64,000 nt of DNA, taken from positions 620,001-684,000 of the forward strand of contig JAPYXD010000403.1 of NCBI GenBank assembly GCA_030998225.1, given 5' to 3'. The position numbers and the translations under genes are program-made. The notes below the pieces were generated by a model. That model was not told where the DNA came from. It searched no databases and saw only the letters and a program-made list of their open reading frames with translations. This document shows positions 22,359-33,672 of this stretch, piece by piece (the stretch's first letter is position 1; each line of letters opens with the position of its first letter). Source of the stretch: Diplolepis rosae. Lineage: Eukaryota > Arthropoda > Insecta > Hymenoptera > Diplolepididae.

Positions 22359-23886
22359 TGAGATGCAGGTCTTACCCGTGACCTGGCACTCTTATTTTTG
22401 GCTACCCAACGGATTTTATTTCGGCTCTAAACGACCCGAAGTAAAATATTTTCTTTAATTTCTTCGTTGAGCGCCAGTCACTCCGGTTAGCGACAAAATT
22501 TATTCCAATAGTATTGAGACTCGAAACTAACAACAGTAAAAACAAGGCAGGGTCAAAATAAGGTCACAACACATTACCGGGTAAATAATGAAAGTCAGAA
22601 TTTGATCAAATGATACAAAATAGTTTAACAAGCTTTATTGTAAGTGAACAATATTCAACATAACTTAAAACGGGATATGAATAACAAAACCAAAAATCAA
22701 GATCAGTAAACCAAATGATATAAATCTCGGAACTTTCCGAGCCACGCGACAATATGGCGAATTCGACTTATTTTAGCGCGCGTCACCACCCTAGAGAATT
22801 AGACTCGACTAATTTATTTTATATTTTCAATTTTCTTTCCGACCTGAACATCAAATAAAATCACCGGTACGGACGGAAGAGCACTCGCGAACAATAGAGA
22901 GAAGAGAAGAGAGGCTAAGTGGCCGGTATTTGTAAAGTACGCCATATGGCGTCAGTATCAGTTCAATAGTTCATTATTTTCCGGACCACTTGCCAGAGAA
23001 ATAAGGTTTAATGAGAACACTCACGCTACCTGTATGACATCTCCAAGCTCCGGTACGAATCGCAGGACGAATTCGCCTTCCATTTCTCAGAGGTTAAAAT
23101 CCGATGGTTCTTTAAAATGCCAACAAACAATGGGCGGAACTTGTCGGTAGTAGTCGCAGGACGAGAGTGACGATGGCCGACGCGACGCTGACAGAATTCC
23201 CGACCTGCCCCACGAATTACACGCGTGACCCAATCGCAGACCCGGAAACAGGTCACATGTCGAACATCCAATAGACGAAGAGGCGACTCGTGCCTAGTAT
23301 AATAATTGCCCTCGGCAAATTACTTTCCTCAACACGCGGTTCTATTATTTAAGATGAACGGCGCGTGTAACACGATGACGCCATTATAATCAATGTTCAT
23401 CTCCGTCAAACTTCACAAATTTAGTATCACCAATTGTCCAAGATACTAAATATCAAATGTGTCCCATATCAAGCCCCAGGGCCTATGCGCCCTAGGGTAC
23501 ATTTTCCGGGTCACGTGGTGGCCTCTGGTCGTCTGCTGTGTCGCTCTCGAACGATCGATGATGGTGATAATCGAAGCGTCGATCCATCGTGGCTCGAAAC
23601 TCGACATGGCGGCCAGTGTTTATGTTGATTCGGTAGCCGGTAGTGTCTCGTCTCCAACGCTGCTGTCCTCCGGTGCTGTTATCTTCGTGTTGCTCATGAA
23701 ACAGACAAGACAGGAAGCGTGAGTGCGTGTGGTGCGCGAAAGTGTGTTTCGAGTGCTCTCGGGTGACGACGAAGTGCGGGCTCTCGTCTCACGACTTTTT
23801 CCCCCAGGGACATAACCCCACCTGTCACCGGTGAGTTTTCTAAATTAAACATTTTCTATGTGACGGGTAAAATTTACCACGTCACA
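22359..23886. mobile_element. Solo-LTR-like insertion in the left arm
   Basis: Comparison with the right arm defines the insert exactly: the target AAAT is duplicated at 22355-22358 and 23887-23890, and the right arm has the unbroken site. The insert begins TGAGATGCAGG and ends CGTCACA, so it has TG...CA termini and a 4-bp duplication, as expected for an LTR. No gag or pol frame is present, so it is either a long solo LTR or a short non-coding LTR element. On the - strand it begins TGTGACGTGGTAAATT, close to TGTAACGTGGTAAATT at 63860. Confidence 0.7.
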
Positions 23887-24717
23887 AAATATTCAATGTT
23901 TGGAATCGAAATATTAAGTAAATGATTTTTAATTTCTGGGAATAAACTGCTTCAATAAGACAATCTTTCTTCTTTGTGAGAAATCCCAATTTTAAAATTA
24001 ACATTCTACGCATAGGATACAAAAACATAATATGAAAATACTTTTATTACAGAATTTTGAAATATACAAGTTGACCAATTTTTAATCGAGTAAATCGGCT
24101 ACTTTAAGCAAAAAATTATGTTAAAAATATTTTATCAAAAAAAAATAAGACACATTAAATTACGGTTTAAAATCCACATTCATAGATTGATGGTAAAAGC
24201 AGTTTAAAGTTTTTTAATCTTACGTTTTAGTGACGTATGCACAGACTTTTAATCAGATAAATGAAATGCTTTATAGAAAGTCAAAATTTTCTTATTACTG
24301 CACTTAATCAAATTTATAAAGTAAAAATATTTTTTAATTGATGCTTTCACTCAATTCTTTAAACATTCATTAATTGAAAATTGTACTCAAAATTTAATCT
24401 TGCAGCGTTCCAATATTCCCACAATGTTACAAAATCTTATTAATCATTATTTTAGTCGAATTATTTTCAAAATATTTAAAAAATAAATGTAAATATTTTG
24501 ATTAAATACTTTGTCAAATTTTGCATTTGACTGATCTTGCAAAATTGTTGAAAGTTTTGAATACCGATAGAAGAAACTTTAAATGAAATTTTATGTCCAT
24601 AAATGCTTAAAGTTCTATATAGAAATATCAACTACACCATTCTCAAATTTTTTAAATAAACTACTAAATTCAAAAAGTTTCGGATTTTTTTAAAAACTGT
24701 ACAAATTTCAAATATGA

Positions 24718-24912
24718 ATCAGTGAAAATCTACTGATTATCAGTGAAATTTAACTGATTTAAATAACTAAAAAGATGTTACTGTGAATCAGTCAAATTTC
24801 ACTGATTACTTCAGTGAAAAGTAACTGATTTAACAGTGAAAAATATTGTTTCCACTGATGATTCAGTGAAAAGGCAAATCACTGATTCAATCAGTGAAAA
24901 TTTGACTGATTC
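24718..24912. repeat. Array of ATCAGT...ACTGAT palindromic words (left arm)
   Basis: The words AATCAGTGAAAATCTACTGA, ATCAGTGAAATTTAACTGAT and close variants follow each other about ten times in 195 bp, alternating in orientation. It is mirrored at 30725-30930. Such clustered short inverted words are what a transposase binding region could look like (inference). Confidence 0.75.
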
Positions 24913-26526
24913 AGATTTAGAGTGTATACAAATTTTAAATATAAAGTGTACTCTGTACATTAATCAAACAAATTTAGAAGATGAATATTTTAATAAATAT
25001 TCCTAAATATTATTGGAATATGATACATATCGATTTAGAAAAACTTCTTCAAAGTACTCAGACATTCTTCTTATTTTACCACATTTTTGCACCATGTTTG
25101 ACCTTTGGGTAGGATTCAAGAAAACAATTGTAGACATACTTTCATTACTTAGTAAAATACTATGAAGACTAGCTTTTTAAATTAAAGCGAAAACTTTTAA
25201 AACCTTTAACAATCTGTTGCATAGATTCTGCTCTAATCTTGGACGCAATTAGAGAAATAGGTTTTTTTGCGTTTTTTAGATCTAGTTTTTGCCTTAAACA
25301 TAAAAGAAAGAAAACACATTTGAAATATTAAAATAAAAAAGCTGGTTCATTCTTAGAGAATCCCAAATATTCTGAAATAAAACTCCTTTCCACACCACCA
25401 CGGAGGTAGAGTTTAAGGCTCGTTTTTTTTACGTGGTATCCCCTGTAGGCCTAGTCCACGTCCTACGAAACGAAAAGGGTTTTTGCTTTCAAGCAAAAAG
25501 AAAAAAGGAAAAAAATGAAGCAAAGTGGTAAAAAACGCTACAAATGTAGCCCGTACTTCAGGCTTGCCTCTATCAAATGCCAGTATACGTCGAACAAAAA
25601 TGTTTTGTTTTAAATCAAATAATGAAGAAGTTTGATTAATTCGGGATGATTTGGGGTGCTTGATTATTGTGAGTCCCCTTGCCTCTCACTTATGCCCAAA
25701 GCGTGATATTACTCAATTTCAGTATGTTTTCTTACTCACAAAATAATAATTAAAACTAAACAATTTCCATACCCGAGGCACGCGAAGAAAGGAATAAAGA
25801 ACGTATCTCTGATATAAGAAATAAAATGTCATTATTTTGTGAGTAAGAAAGGGGTTTGAAATTGATTAACTCCATGCCTTGGCCATTAGAATTAATCCTC
25901 CACTTCGTGAGCGAAGAGCGACAAACCACTTTCCCTATCACTTTTTGCCATCTCATATAGATTTTCGGTCATTAATTGCAAATGCTTCGAAGTGATGCTC
26001 GTTGTTCTGGCTGTTTCAGCTCTCGCCTTTAGGGCTGATCGAGTAACACAAATTTAGTTGACCGTCCTGTTTCCTAAGCGATTTCTTTTGGGAGTTTTCG
26101 CGTCCGTAAGCATGGAGAAACCTCGCTCCGCCTCAGCATTTGAATGAGGAAGACTCCGAACATGATTCAATACTGAGGTCAAATTTGGAAAAAGTTTTTC
26201 TCCTGTGCTCGTCGAAGATACACCGATACTAGATCACATTTCGTCAAAAGATAAATTCGACCACTTTTCTTTGAGTTCCTGTCTGATTTTGAGTAAAGAA
26301 TCCCACTCTTTTTGTACACCTATTCTATCAAACGACCCTAAATCTTGACAAACTTTCCAGACCCTAGGAAAAGTTTCGCTTCGATCAGCATAGAAAGCTA
26401 CTTGAGGCCGGAAAACAGCAACGCAAGAGAAAAAGATGTCATCAAAAGGAAGTCGATTGCGAATTTCTTCGCTTGCTGTGACATAAAATTTCAAGCAATT
26501 ACGAAGAAATAGATCAACTTCTACTA

Positions 26527-27830
26527 CAGGGTTTCCCAATAGGGGTGATATGATTTTGAATGTCCCTATCGGGCTCATTTGAACTGAAATTTTTGACGTC
26601 TGCTGTCAGTTGTCATCAGTAAGGTTTGCCATTTAATTACGAGTAGTTTCACGCTTCCACAACGTTTGGAAATTGTCCAATTATGTTACCAAAATTCGAG
26701 AAGTTTTGTCGGTGTTCAAAGAGCATATCGTGCAAAATATGGTCGTCATTCTGCTCCATCCGCGCTCTCAATTCGTCGAATAATCGATAAGTTGGAGAGT
26801 GAATTTACTCTATTGGATACTAAGCCTAAAAATCGTATGCGTACCGCACGTTCTACACAGAATATAGCCGCCGTACAGGCCAGTATCGAGGAAAACCGTG
26901 AATTGTCCGTGCCACGCCGATCTCAGGAATTGGGCCTGTCCAGGATGACTACCTGGCGTATTTTGCGATTGGATCTTGGCCCGCATCCCTATAAGATGAT
27001 TCTGGCCCAAGAACTGAAGCCTAATGACCATCGTTTGCGTCGGGAGTTCGCGGATTGGGCTCTGGTATCAATTGAAAATGATCCCAATTTTCATCAAAAA
27101 ATCATCTTTTCTGATGAGGCGCATTTTTGACTCAACGGCTTTGTAAACAAGCAAAATTGTCGTTATTGTTGTAAGGAAAACCCTCAGGTCATTCATTCAT
27201 CTCCATTATATCCCGAGAAACTAACCGTTTGGTGCGGTTTATGGTATGGTGGCATCATCGGACCATTTTTTTTCAAAAACGCCGAGAACCGAACCGTAAC
27301 TGTGAATGGAGAGCGATATCGGGCCATGTTAACCGATTTTTTCTTTGCGGAATATGATGATATTGATGCAGAGGACCTTTACTTTCAACAAGACGGCGCA
27401 ACTTGCCATACTGCTGGCCAAACAATAGATTTATTGCGAGGAAAGTTTGGAGAATCGATTATCTCAAGAAATGGCCCTTTCAATTGGCCGCCAAGATCTT
27501 GCGATTTAACGCCTCTGGATTATTTCCTTTGGGGACACGTTAAATCTAAGGTTTATGCCAATGAACCAAAGACAATTGGAGAGCTTGAAACCAATATCCG
27601 AGCCGCTATAGCAGCCATACCACCAGAAATGCTCCACAAAGTCATCGAAAATTGGCTTGAAGGCATATGGGTTTGCAAGAAGAGTCTCGGGGGACATTTG
27701 GCCGATATATTGTTTAAATCATAAATGGCATAGAATATCCAATATAATAAAAAAGATTTCGATCAATTCCGAATGAATATTCAGTGTTTTTTTCAATTTC
27801 AAAACATATCACCCTTATTGGGAAACCCTT
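26527..27830 (+). mobile_element. Mariner-type element, DD41D spacing, TA target
   Basis: TIRs are CAGGGTTTCCCAATAGGGGT at the left and its near reverse complement ending GGGAAACCCTT at the right; TA flanks at 26525-26526 and 27831-27832. Removing it restores the hAT-like reading frame perfectly, which proves the boundaries. 1304 bp. A short deletion derivative is at 49894-50413. Confidence 0.95.
26639..27724 (+). pseudogene. Mariner transposase (DUF4817-type HTH, DDE_3), two point lesions
   Basis: The frame starts at what is ACG (26639) in this copy but ATG in the copy at 50006, so the start codon is lost. A DUF4817-like helix-turn-helix (SFVGVQRAYRAKYGRHSAPS) comes first. The catalytic core has FSDEAHF, then QQDGATCHTA, and PPRSCDLTPLDYFLWG. 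By my count 41 residues lie between the second aspartate and that of LDYF, which fits the DD41D group of the Tc1/mariner superfamily. A TGA at 27128 replaces the tryptophan (TGG in the other copy) right after EAHF. Otherwise open to the stop at 27724, about 361 codons. Dead but very recent decay. Confidence 0.9.
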
Positions 27831-29439
27831 TATTTGCAATTTCTTGTTTGTAAGTTGCTGCTGGAAATATTCTCGCGTTTCCTTACCAACGTCAATGTCT
27901 TGAAGCGGCTTTTGATTACTAGGATCTGCAAAATTAACATTTCTAATGATTTGAAAGAATAAATTCGGTCGAAGAAGACCCTCTTTCAAATAACTGCTAA
28001 GAATCCATACGAAGAATTTAGCCGAGTTTGGCTGGAGTTCCTGAACCATTGTTTCGCGACTTTGAAATTTCGCATTGTATACGTTGAACCTATTCAAAGT
28101 AAATTTCAAGAATAGGAAATATGCGAGTGTCAAAGGATTCTGCATTTTTCCTAACAAGTCTTTGGCCTTCTCTACCTTCTCAGATACGAGGACCATAAGA
28201 TACTGAAGAATAACTTCCCAATTCTTTATTATAATATCTATGCATCGATAGCGGACAAGCCAGCGAGTTTCAGAATGACTAGGAATTTTTTTATAGTCAT
28301 TTCCTAATTCCAAAACAATCGATCGAAAAATAGCCGTTCGCTTGGAGCTAGCATTAAGAAAAGCTGGCAAATCTTTGATTAAATCCTCTACATCTGGGAT
28401 TGTGGCACAAGCATATTTTGCTACAATTGCTGTCGAATGCGAGACACACGGGAAAACAATTAAACAGGGATTTTTTTCCTTTAATTTTGTTTTAAATGAG
28501 GACCTATTGCCGACCATCACCTGTGCATTATCACAAGCTAAAGCACAGATATTAGATAAAGGGATTTTCTGCCCGGACAATGCTTTTTCGAATGCATCAA
28601 AAATTTTAGAGGCAGAACAATCCGAAGCATTTACATTAATAAGCTGGAGCAATTCCACCCTGACAGAAAATGTCGTTGGCTCCACATATCGAACCATTAA
28701 TGACAGCCACTTTTCTAGAGTCCTGTCGGTCGTTTCGTCTTCGTACACTGAAAATGATTGCTTACGCAAAATATTTGCCATGCGATCAGTTTCAGCAGCA
28801 CATACGACGTTATTTACAACTAGGACCATTTTAGTGTGGCTCAATCTAACGTCTTTTAAAACCGAAGGTTCCATATCTTGGAAAAGTCCTATCAATTCTG
28901 ATGAAATCGCGAATGGTAAATTATGCTCTACGAAAAATGTACTAATCCTAATCTCTGCTTCTTGTACTTTCTGTTTGAAAGTAACACTTTCCGGAATCGT
29001 GGAATTTGTGAATTCTGAAGCAGAAGAACTTGCTACACAAGGTTCAACACTGTAAGAATTGGCAGTTACATTAGAAGAATTTTCACTTACTTCTCCATAA
29101 CATTCTAATTTATTTGAAAACTCTTGCTTCTTTCTGTGTGATAAAGATGCTTCATGCTTTTTAATTTCCGATTTGCCACATAGCAACGTTTTATTGCAAA
29201 TTTTGCAATGAAGTCTTGTTTCATCTGCTAATGTAACCACCCACTCTCTCCACGACGGAAATTCTTCAAACCATCCCAACTGAAAGTTTTTTGCATTTTT
29301 CATGACTTTTCTAGCGAGTTGACATTCGTTTGAACCAGAGTTTAAACGGTGGTCAACCTTCGTTTGAACCTGGCTGTCCTTCAAAACACTCGAATTTGGG
29401 TCAACCGGATTACTCATTGTGAACAATAAATTATACAAC

Positions 29440-30229
29440 GAAGGAAAACAGAATTATTTGAAAAGAATTAATAAGATGAAAAGTCGATAAAATTGAGCGA
29501 ATGTGAATAATTTGTAATCTGCACACAAATTAAGTTTCACAAAATAAACTTACCCACAAGCATCAAACAATAACGTACGTAAGAGCACTCACGTATCACC
29601 AAATAATAATATAATATTCTTACTTTTGCCGTTTTCAATAAGGAATTACGATAAAAATATGAAGAATCCACACTCTTGCCTTCTCAAATAACGCATAAAG
29701 CGAGAATCAAGTATATCTTAGAAGAAAACAAAAAGAAGGTTGCTATTATTATTTGTTTTCGTCTCCAATTTGACCTCTATACCGTTCGTTTGCGATTTAA
29801 AACATTGGTAACTTTTTGGCTATTAATCTGATTGAGCTACAACTTTTCAGAAAACTTTCTTTACTAAAGTATTAAAATTTTTCTCCTGTAGATAGTTTCA
29901 GAAAATGTAGACACTTAATACAATATTAATAAAATCGTAAAATTCTGAAAATTTTGTTAAGCTAGCGCGAGTGGAAGTAGAGAAAACAATTTTTTTTAAA
30001 TGTACTTCTCCCAATTACATGAAAAATTAGAAGTTTTAAAAATTTTTGCAAAAAGGAAAAACGATGTGCCTTGAAAGTGTGTACAAGTCCTTGAAATTCA
30101 AATTCGAACGATTTTTATAATTAATTATCCTGTACATTTAAAGATACAATTTTTGTATTTGGAATAAGTTTTCTGCAATTATGAAAAATTTATTTAGAGT
30201 ACATAAAATTTATTGAAGTATTACTAGTA
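29440..30229. other. Non-coding 5' side of the hAT-like core
   Basis: AT-rich leader between the transposase start and the right arm. It probably holds the promoter, but I see no motif. No other gene. Confidence 0.4.
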
Positions 30230-30724
30230 AACTCTACCTCCGTGGTGGTGTGGAAAGGAGTTTTATTTCAGAATATTTGGGATTCTCTAAGAATGAACCA
30301 GCTTTTTTATTTTAATATTTCAAATGTGTTTTCTTTCTTTTATGTTTAAGGCAAAAACTAGATCTAAAAAAAGCAAAAAAACCTATTTCTCTAATTGTGT
30401 CCAAGATTAGAGCAGAATCTATGCAACCGATTGTTAAAGGTTTTAAAAGTTTTTGCTTTAATTTAAAAAGCAAGTCTTCATAGTATTTTACTAAGTAATG
30501 AAAGTATGTCTACAATTGTTTTCTTGAATCCTACCGAAAAGTTCAAACATGGTGCAAAAATGTCGTAAAATAAGAAAAATGTCTGAGTACTTTGAAGAAG
30601 TTTTTCTAAATCGATATGTATCATATTCCAATAATATTTAGGAATATTTATTAAAATATTCATCTTCTAAATTTGTTTGATTAATGTACAGAGTACACTT
30701 TATATTTGAAATTTGTATACACTC

Positions 30725-30930
30725 TAAATCTGAATCAGTCAAATTTTCACTGATTGAATCAGTGATTTGCCTTTTCACTGAATAATCAGTGGAAACAATA
30801 TTTTTCACTGTTAAATCAGTTACTTTTCACTGAAGTAATCAGTGAAATTTGACTGATTCACAGTAACATCTTTTTAGTTATTTAAATCAGTCAAATTTCA
30901 CTGATAATCAGTAGATTTTGACTGATTCAT
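30725..30930. repeat. Array of ATCAGT...ACTGAT palindromic words (right arm)
   Basis: Mirror of 24718-24912 with a few substitutions; the words TTCACTGATTGAATCAGTGA and GTCAAATTTCACTGATAATC are clear. Confidence 0.75.
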
Positions 30931-31567
30931 ATTTGAAATTTGTACAGTTTTTAAAAAAATCCGAAACTTTTTGAATTTAGTAGTTTATTTATAAAATTTG
31001 AGAATGTTGTAGTTGATATTTCTATATAGAACTTTAAGCATTTATGGACATAAAATTTCATTTAAAGTTTCTTCTATCGGTATTCAAAACTTTCAACAAT
31101 TTTGCAAGATCAGTCAAATGCAAAATTTGACAAAGTATTTAATCAAAATATTTACATTTATTTTTTAAATATTTTGAAAATAATTCGACTAAAATAATTA
31201 TTAATAAGATTTTGTAACATTGTGGGAATATTGGAACGCTGCAAGATTAAATTTTGAGTACAATTTTCAATTAATGAATGTTTAAAAAATTGAGTGAAAG
31301 CATCAATTAAAAAATATTTTTACTTTATAAATTTGATTAAGTGCAGTAATAAGAAAATTTTGACTTTCTATAAAGCATTTCATTTATCTGATTAAAAGTC
31401 TGTGCATACGTCACTAAAACGTAAGATTAAAAAACTTTAAACTGCTTTTACCATCAATCTATGAATGTGGATTTTAAACCGTAATTTAATGTAATAAAAA
31501 TGCTGGTTGACGATCAATGAGGGTCAAATATAAAGAAGAAAACTCTTTATAGTGTCAAAATTGTTGC

Positions 31568-31604
31568 GACGTTTCGTTGGCTATGGGTTTGCCAACCTCA
31601 TCAG
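31568..31604 (-). ncRNA. Hammerhead-ribozyme-like motif, left terminal region
   Basis: On the - strand: CTGATGAG, a stem GTTGGC/GCCAAC closing a short loop, then CGAAAC and GTC. This is the conserved core plus stem II of a hammerhead. Penelope-like terminal repeats are known to carry such ribozymes. Stem III would be very short, so activity is uncertain. Confidence 0.5.
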
Positions 31605-31995
31605 GCTTTATTAAATTAAAAAAACACCAAATATTAAAATTGTCACACACAAGAAAAATAAACATTAAATTAACTTAACATCCAGAACATACAGAAAATT
31701 GTTAAAATTTTACCTTTATAAAAGAAGTTTAACTCATGATGAGTAATGTCGAGAAAATAAAATTATAATAAAAGTCATGATTTACTTAATAAAATGACGT
31801 GATGTCATGGAGTCGACGACACTTTGTCTACTAAATTATTACATTCAAACAGTTAACTTGAAATATTGACAACAGTTATTGTAAACACAGAATTTGAAAT
31901 GTAAACAGACATCAGCTGGAAAGCTATCATGAATTTAATCTATTAAGTAATCAAAAATAAATTCAAACTTATACAGACATCAACCAAAGGTATGT

Positions 31996-32454
31996 TTGCC
32001 ATACAACGTAACAAACTTCACTAAATTGTCTAATATTTTTAAAGAATACAATATTTCAACTATTCCAGTCGTCAACAAAACTTTGAAATCAATAATAAAA
32101 TTAGGTAAAGACTCCACAAATAAATGGGAACAAACTAATATTGTATACAAATTTAATTGTAAAAATTGCACTGCGACTTATATTGGTGAATCTAAGAGAG
32201 CATTAAAAGTTCGTATTAATGAACACAAAAATAAAAAAAACAGTGAATCCGTAGTCTGTGAACATCAATTGGAATTCAACCATGAATTTGATTGGGAAAA
32301 TACCAAGATTGTTGATTATGTCTCTGACTATCGAAAAAGATTAACATCAGAGATGATCCATATAAAATTTAATAAATTTAGTATAAATAAAAAAGAAGAC
32401 ATATTTACTTTGAATAGAATTTATTTTTCATTACTTAATAGATTAAATTCATGA
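31996..32454 (+). CDS. GIY-YIG endonuclease domain of a Penelope-like element
   Basis: The frame of about 150 residues contains the GIY-YIG module: VYKFNC with a CxxC pair, ATYIGES, the catalytic arginine region LKVRINEHK, a histidine-bearing CEHQLEFNHEF, and the metal-binding glutamate in LTSEMIHIK. In intact Penelope-like elements this domain follows the reverse transcriptase and nicks the target. Here it stands alone, so the protein is the C-terminal remnant; the ATG at 31996 may be fortuitous. The domain is complete and undamaged by eye, but without RT it has no obvious role. Confidence 0.85.
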   Translation: MPYNVTNFTKLSNIFKEYNISTIPVVNKTLKSIIKLGKDSTNKWEQTNIVYKFNCKNCTATYIGESKRALKVRINEHKNKKNSESVVCEHQLEFNHEFDWENTKIVDYVSDYRKRLTSEMIHIKFNKFSINKKEDIFTLNRIYFSLLNRLNS

Positions 32455-32776
32455 TAGCTTTCCAGCTGATGTCTGTTTACATTTCAAATTCTGTGTTTAC
32501 AATAACTGTTGTCAATATTTCAAGTTAACTGTTTGAATGTAATAATTTAGTAGACAAAGTGTCGTCGACTCCATGACATCACGTCATTTTATTAAGTAAA
32601 TCATGACTTTTATTATAATTTTATTTTCTCGACATTACTCATCATGAGTTAAACTTCTTTTATAAAGGTAAAATTTTAACAATTTTGTGTATGTTCTGGA
32701 TGTTAAGTTAATTTAATGTTTATTTTTCTTGTGTGTGACAATTTTAATATTTGGTGTTTTTTTAATTTAATAAAGC

Positions 32777-32813
32777 CTGATGAGGTTGGCAAACCCATAG
32801 CCAACGAAACGTC
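32777..32813 (+). ncRNA. Hammerhead-ribozyme-like motif, right terminal region
   Basis: Same motif as at 31568-31604 in + orientation: CTGATGAG, GTTGGC/GCCAAC stem, CGAAAC, GTC. It is perfectly conserved between the two inverted terminal regions. Confidence 0.5.
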
Positions 32814-33672
32814 GCAACAATTTTGACACTATAAAGAGTTTTCTTCTTTATATTTGACCCTCATTGATCGTCAACCAGCATTTTTATTATAATAATATGG
32901 AGGGTGACACTACCATTTCTACACGTAATTTAATGTCTTATTTTTTTTTGATAAAATATTTTTAACATAATTTTTTGCTTAAAGTAGCCGATTTACTCGA
33001 TTAAAAATTGGACAACTTGTATATTTCAAAATTCTGTAATAAAAGTATTTTAATATTATGTTTTTGTATCTTATGCGTAGAATTTTAATTTTAAAATTGA
33101 GATTTCTCACAAAGAAGAAAGTTTGTCTTATTAAAGCAGTTTATTCCCAGAAATTAAAAGTCATTTACTTAATATTTCGTTTCCAAACATTGAATATTTA
33201 TTGACTTTGAATAAAACAGAAAAAAAAATTTTATGAAGTTTTAAAATCTTTTTACAATGTTACGAATTGGGCCGAATTTAGAATTACGAAATCTTTCATT
33301 AGAAAAAGAAAAAGTCACTCACATGAAATAAACTTCTGTAAGCATTATCAAGATTGAAGAGATGTTAAAATATTTGAAAAATAATGCAATTGTAAAATTG
33401 CAATTTATATCAATATTTGACAAATTTTTAGCTTTCTCAATCAAAGCATTATCCGGAAATTTTTATTTCCTATAAAAAGATGGAATATTGATCAATTTCT
33501 TGAATGTTCATACATTAAAAAAAATATCGAATTAGAGTATTATATGCAAAGTATTTTCCATTAAGAAGACATAAACATGACATAATTAGTTTTATATCTA
33601 CATTTTCAGCTTACTTTTTTGTGGCTTAAGCACACATTTTGAATTCGAAATACAAAAATGCTCTACAGAGTT

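Larger units (their letters stand above)
21883..25416. repeat. Left arm of the giant inverted repeat
   Basis: About 2.0 kb of element sequence plus a 1528-bp insert (22359-23886). Apart from the insert it is collinear with the right arm. It has no open frame of note; AT-rich, with an array of palindromic words at 24718-24912. Confidence 0.85.
25892..29417 (-). pseudogene. BED-finger hAT-like transposase, interrupted by a mariner
   Basis: The main frame runs from 29438 (likely start ATG 29417) to the mariner edge at 27831. Residues 50-101 form a zinc finger (C78, C81, H95, H101). The RNase-H-like core has D234 in YEDETTD, D303 in LACDNAQVMVG and ETRWLVRYRC near 390, typical of hAT/DUF4371-like transposases. 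On the far side of the mariner the frame resumes exactly across one TA (KKLQI to VEVDLFLRNC), continues to a TGA at 26234, then, in the same frame, shows the hAT dimerisation motif SLPHSNAEAERGF, a TAA at 26054 and a stop at 25892. Lesions are therefore the mariner and two nonsense codons. About 740 residues originally. An antisense frame at 28342-29055 is a shadow. Confidence 0.85.
31492..32923 (+). mobile_element. Penelope-like element with inverted terminal regions
   Basis: A 12-bp duplication CGTAATTTAATG (31480-31491 and 32924-32935) frames the insert, and the left arm of the giant repeat has this site intact. The element has long inverted ends (31492 to about 31936, paired with about 32446-32892, nearly identical) and between them one GIY-YIG frame. 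There is no reverse transcriptase, so it is a 5'-truncated copy, joined to an inverted copy of its terminal region, a structure known for Penelope-like elements. Confidence 0.9.
21883..33672. mobile_element. Giant inverted-repeat element with hAT-like core
   Basis: The sequence from 21883 inwards to about 25416 is matched on the opposite strand from 33672 inwards to about 30230, at roughly 95-97% by eye. The outer edge reads AACTCTGTAGAGCATTTTTG and the inner edge CGGAGGTAGAGTTTA. Removing the insert in each arm leaves arms of about 2.0 kb. The central 4.8 kb carries a BED-finger hAT-like transposase pseudogene that is itself interrupted by a mariner. Without the three inserts the element would be about 7.5 kb. 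I could not find a convincing 8-bp target duplication at the outer edge, so the arms could instead be an older foldback or a segmental inversion. Confidence 0.75.
30230..33672. repeat. Right arm of the giant inverted repeat
   Basis: About 2.0 kb complementary to the left arm, with a 1432-bp Penelope-like insert. Frames such as 30663-30478 have only a mirrored, slightly diverged counterpart in the left arm and are not genes. Confidence 0.85.

Noticed and set aside
28342..29055. 237-residue + strand ORF
   Set aside because: It is antisense to the conserved core of the hAT-like transposase on the - strand, which has the domain motifs; the + frame has none.
21883..33672. Maverick/Polinton-type element
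   Set aside because: Long terminal inverted repeats would fit, but no polymerase B, integrase, protease or capsid-like frame is present.
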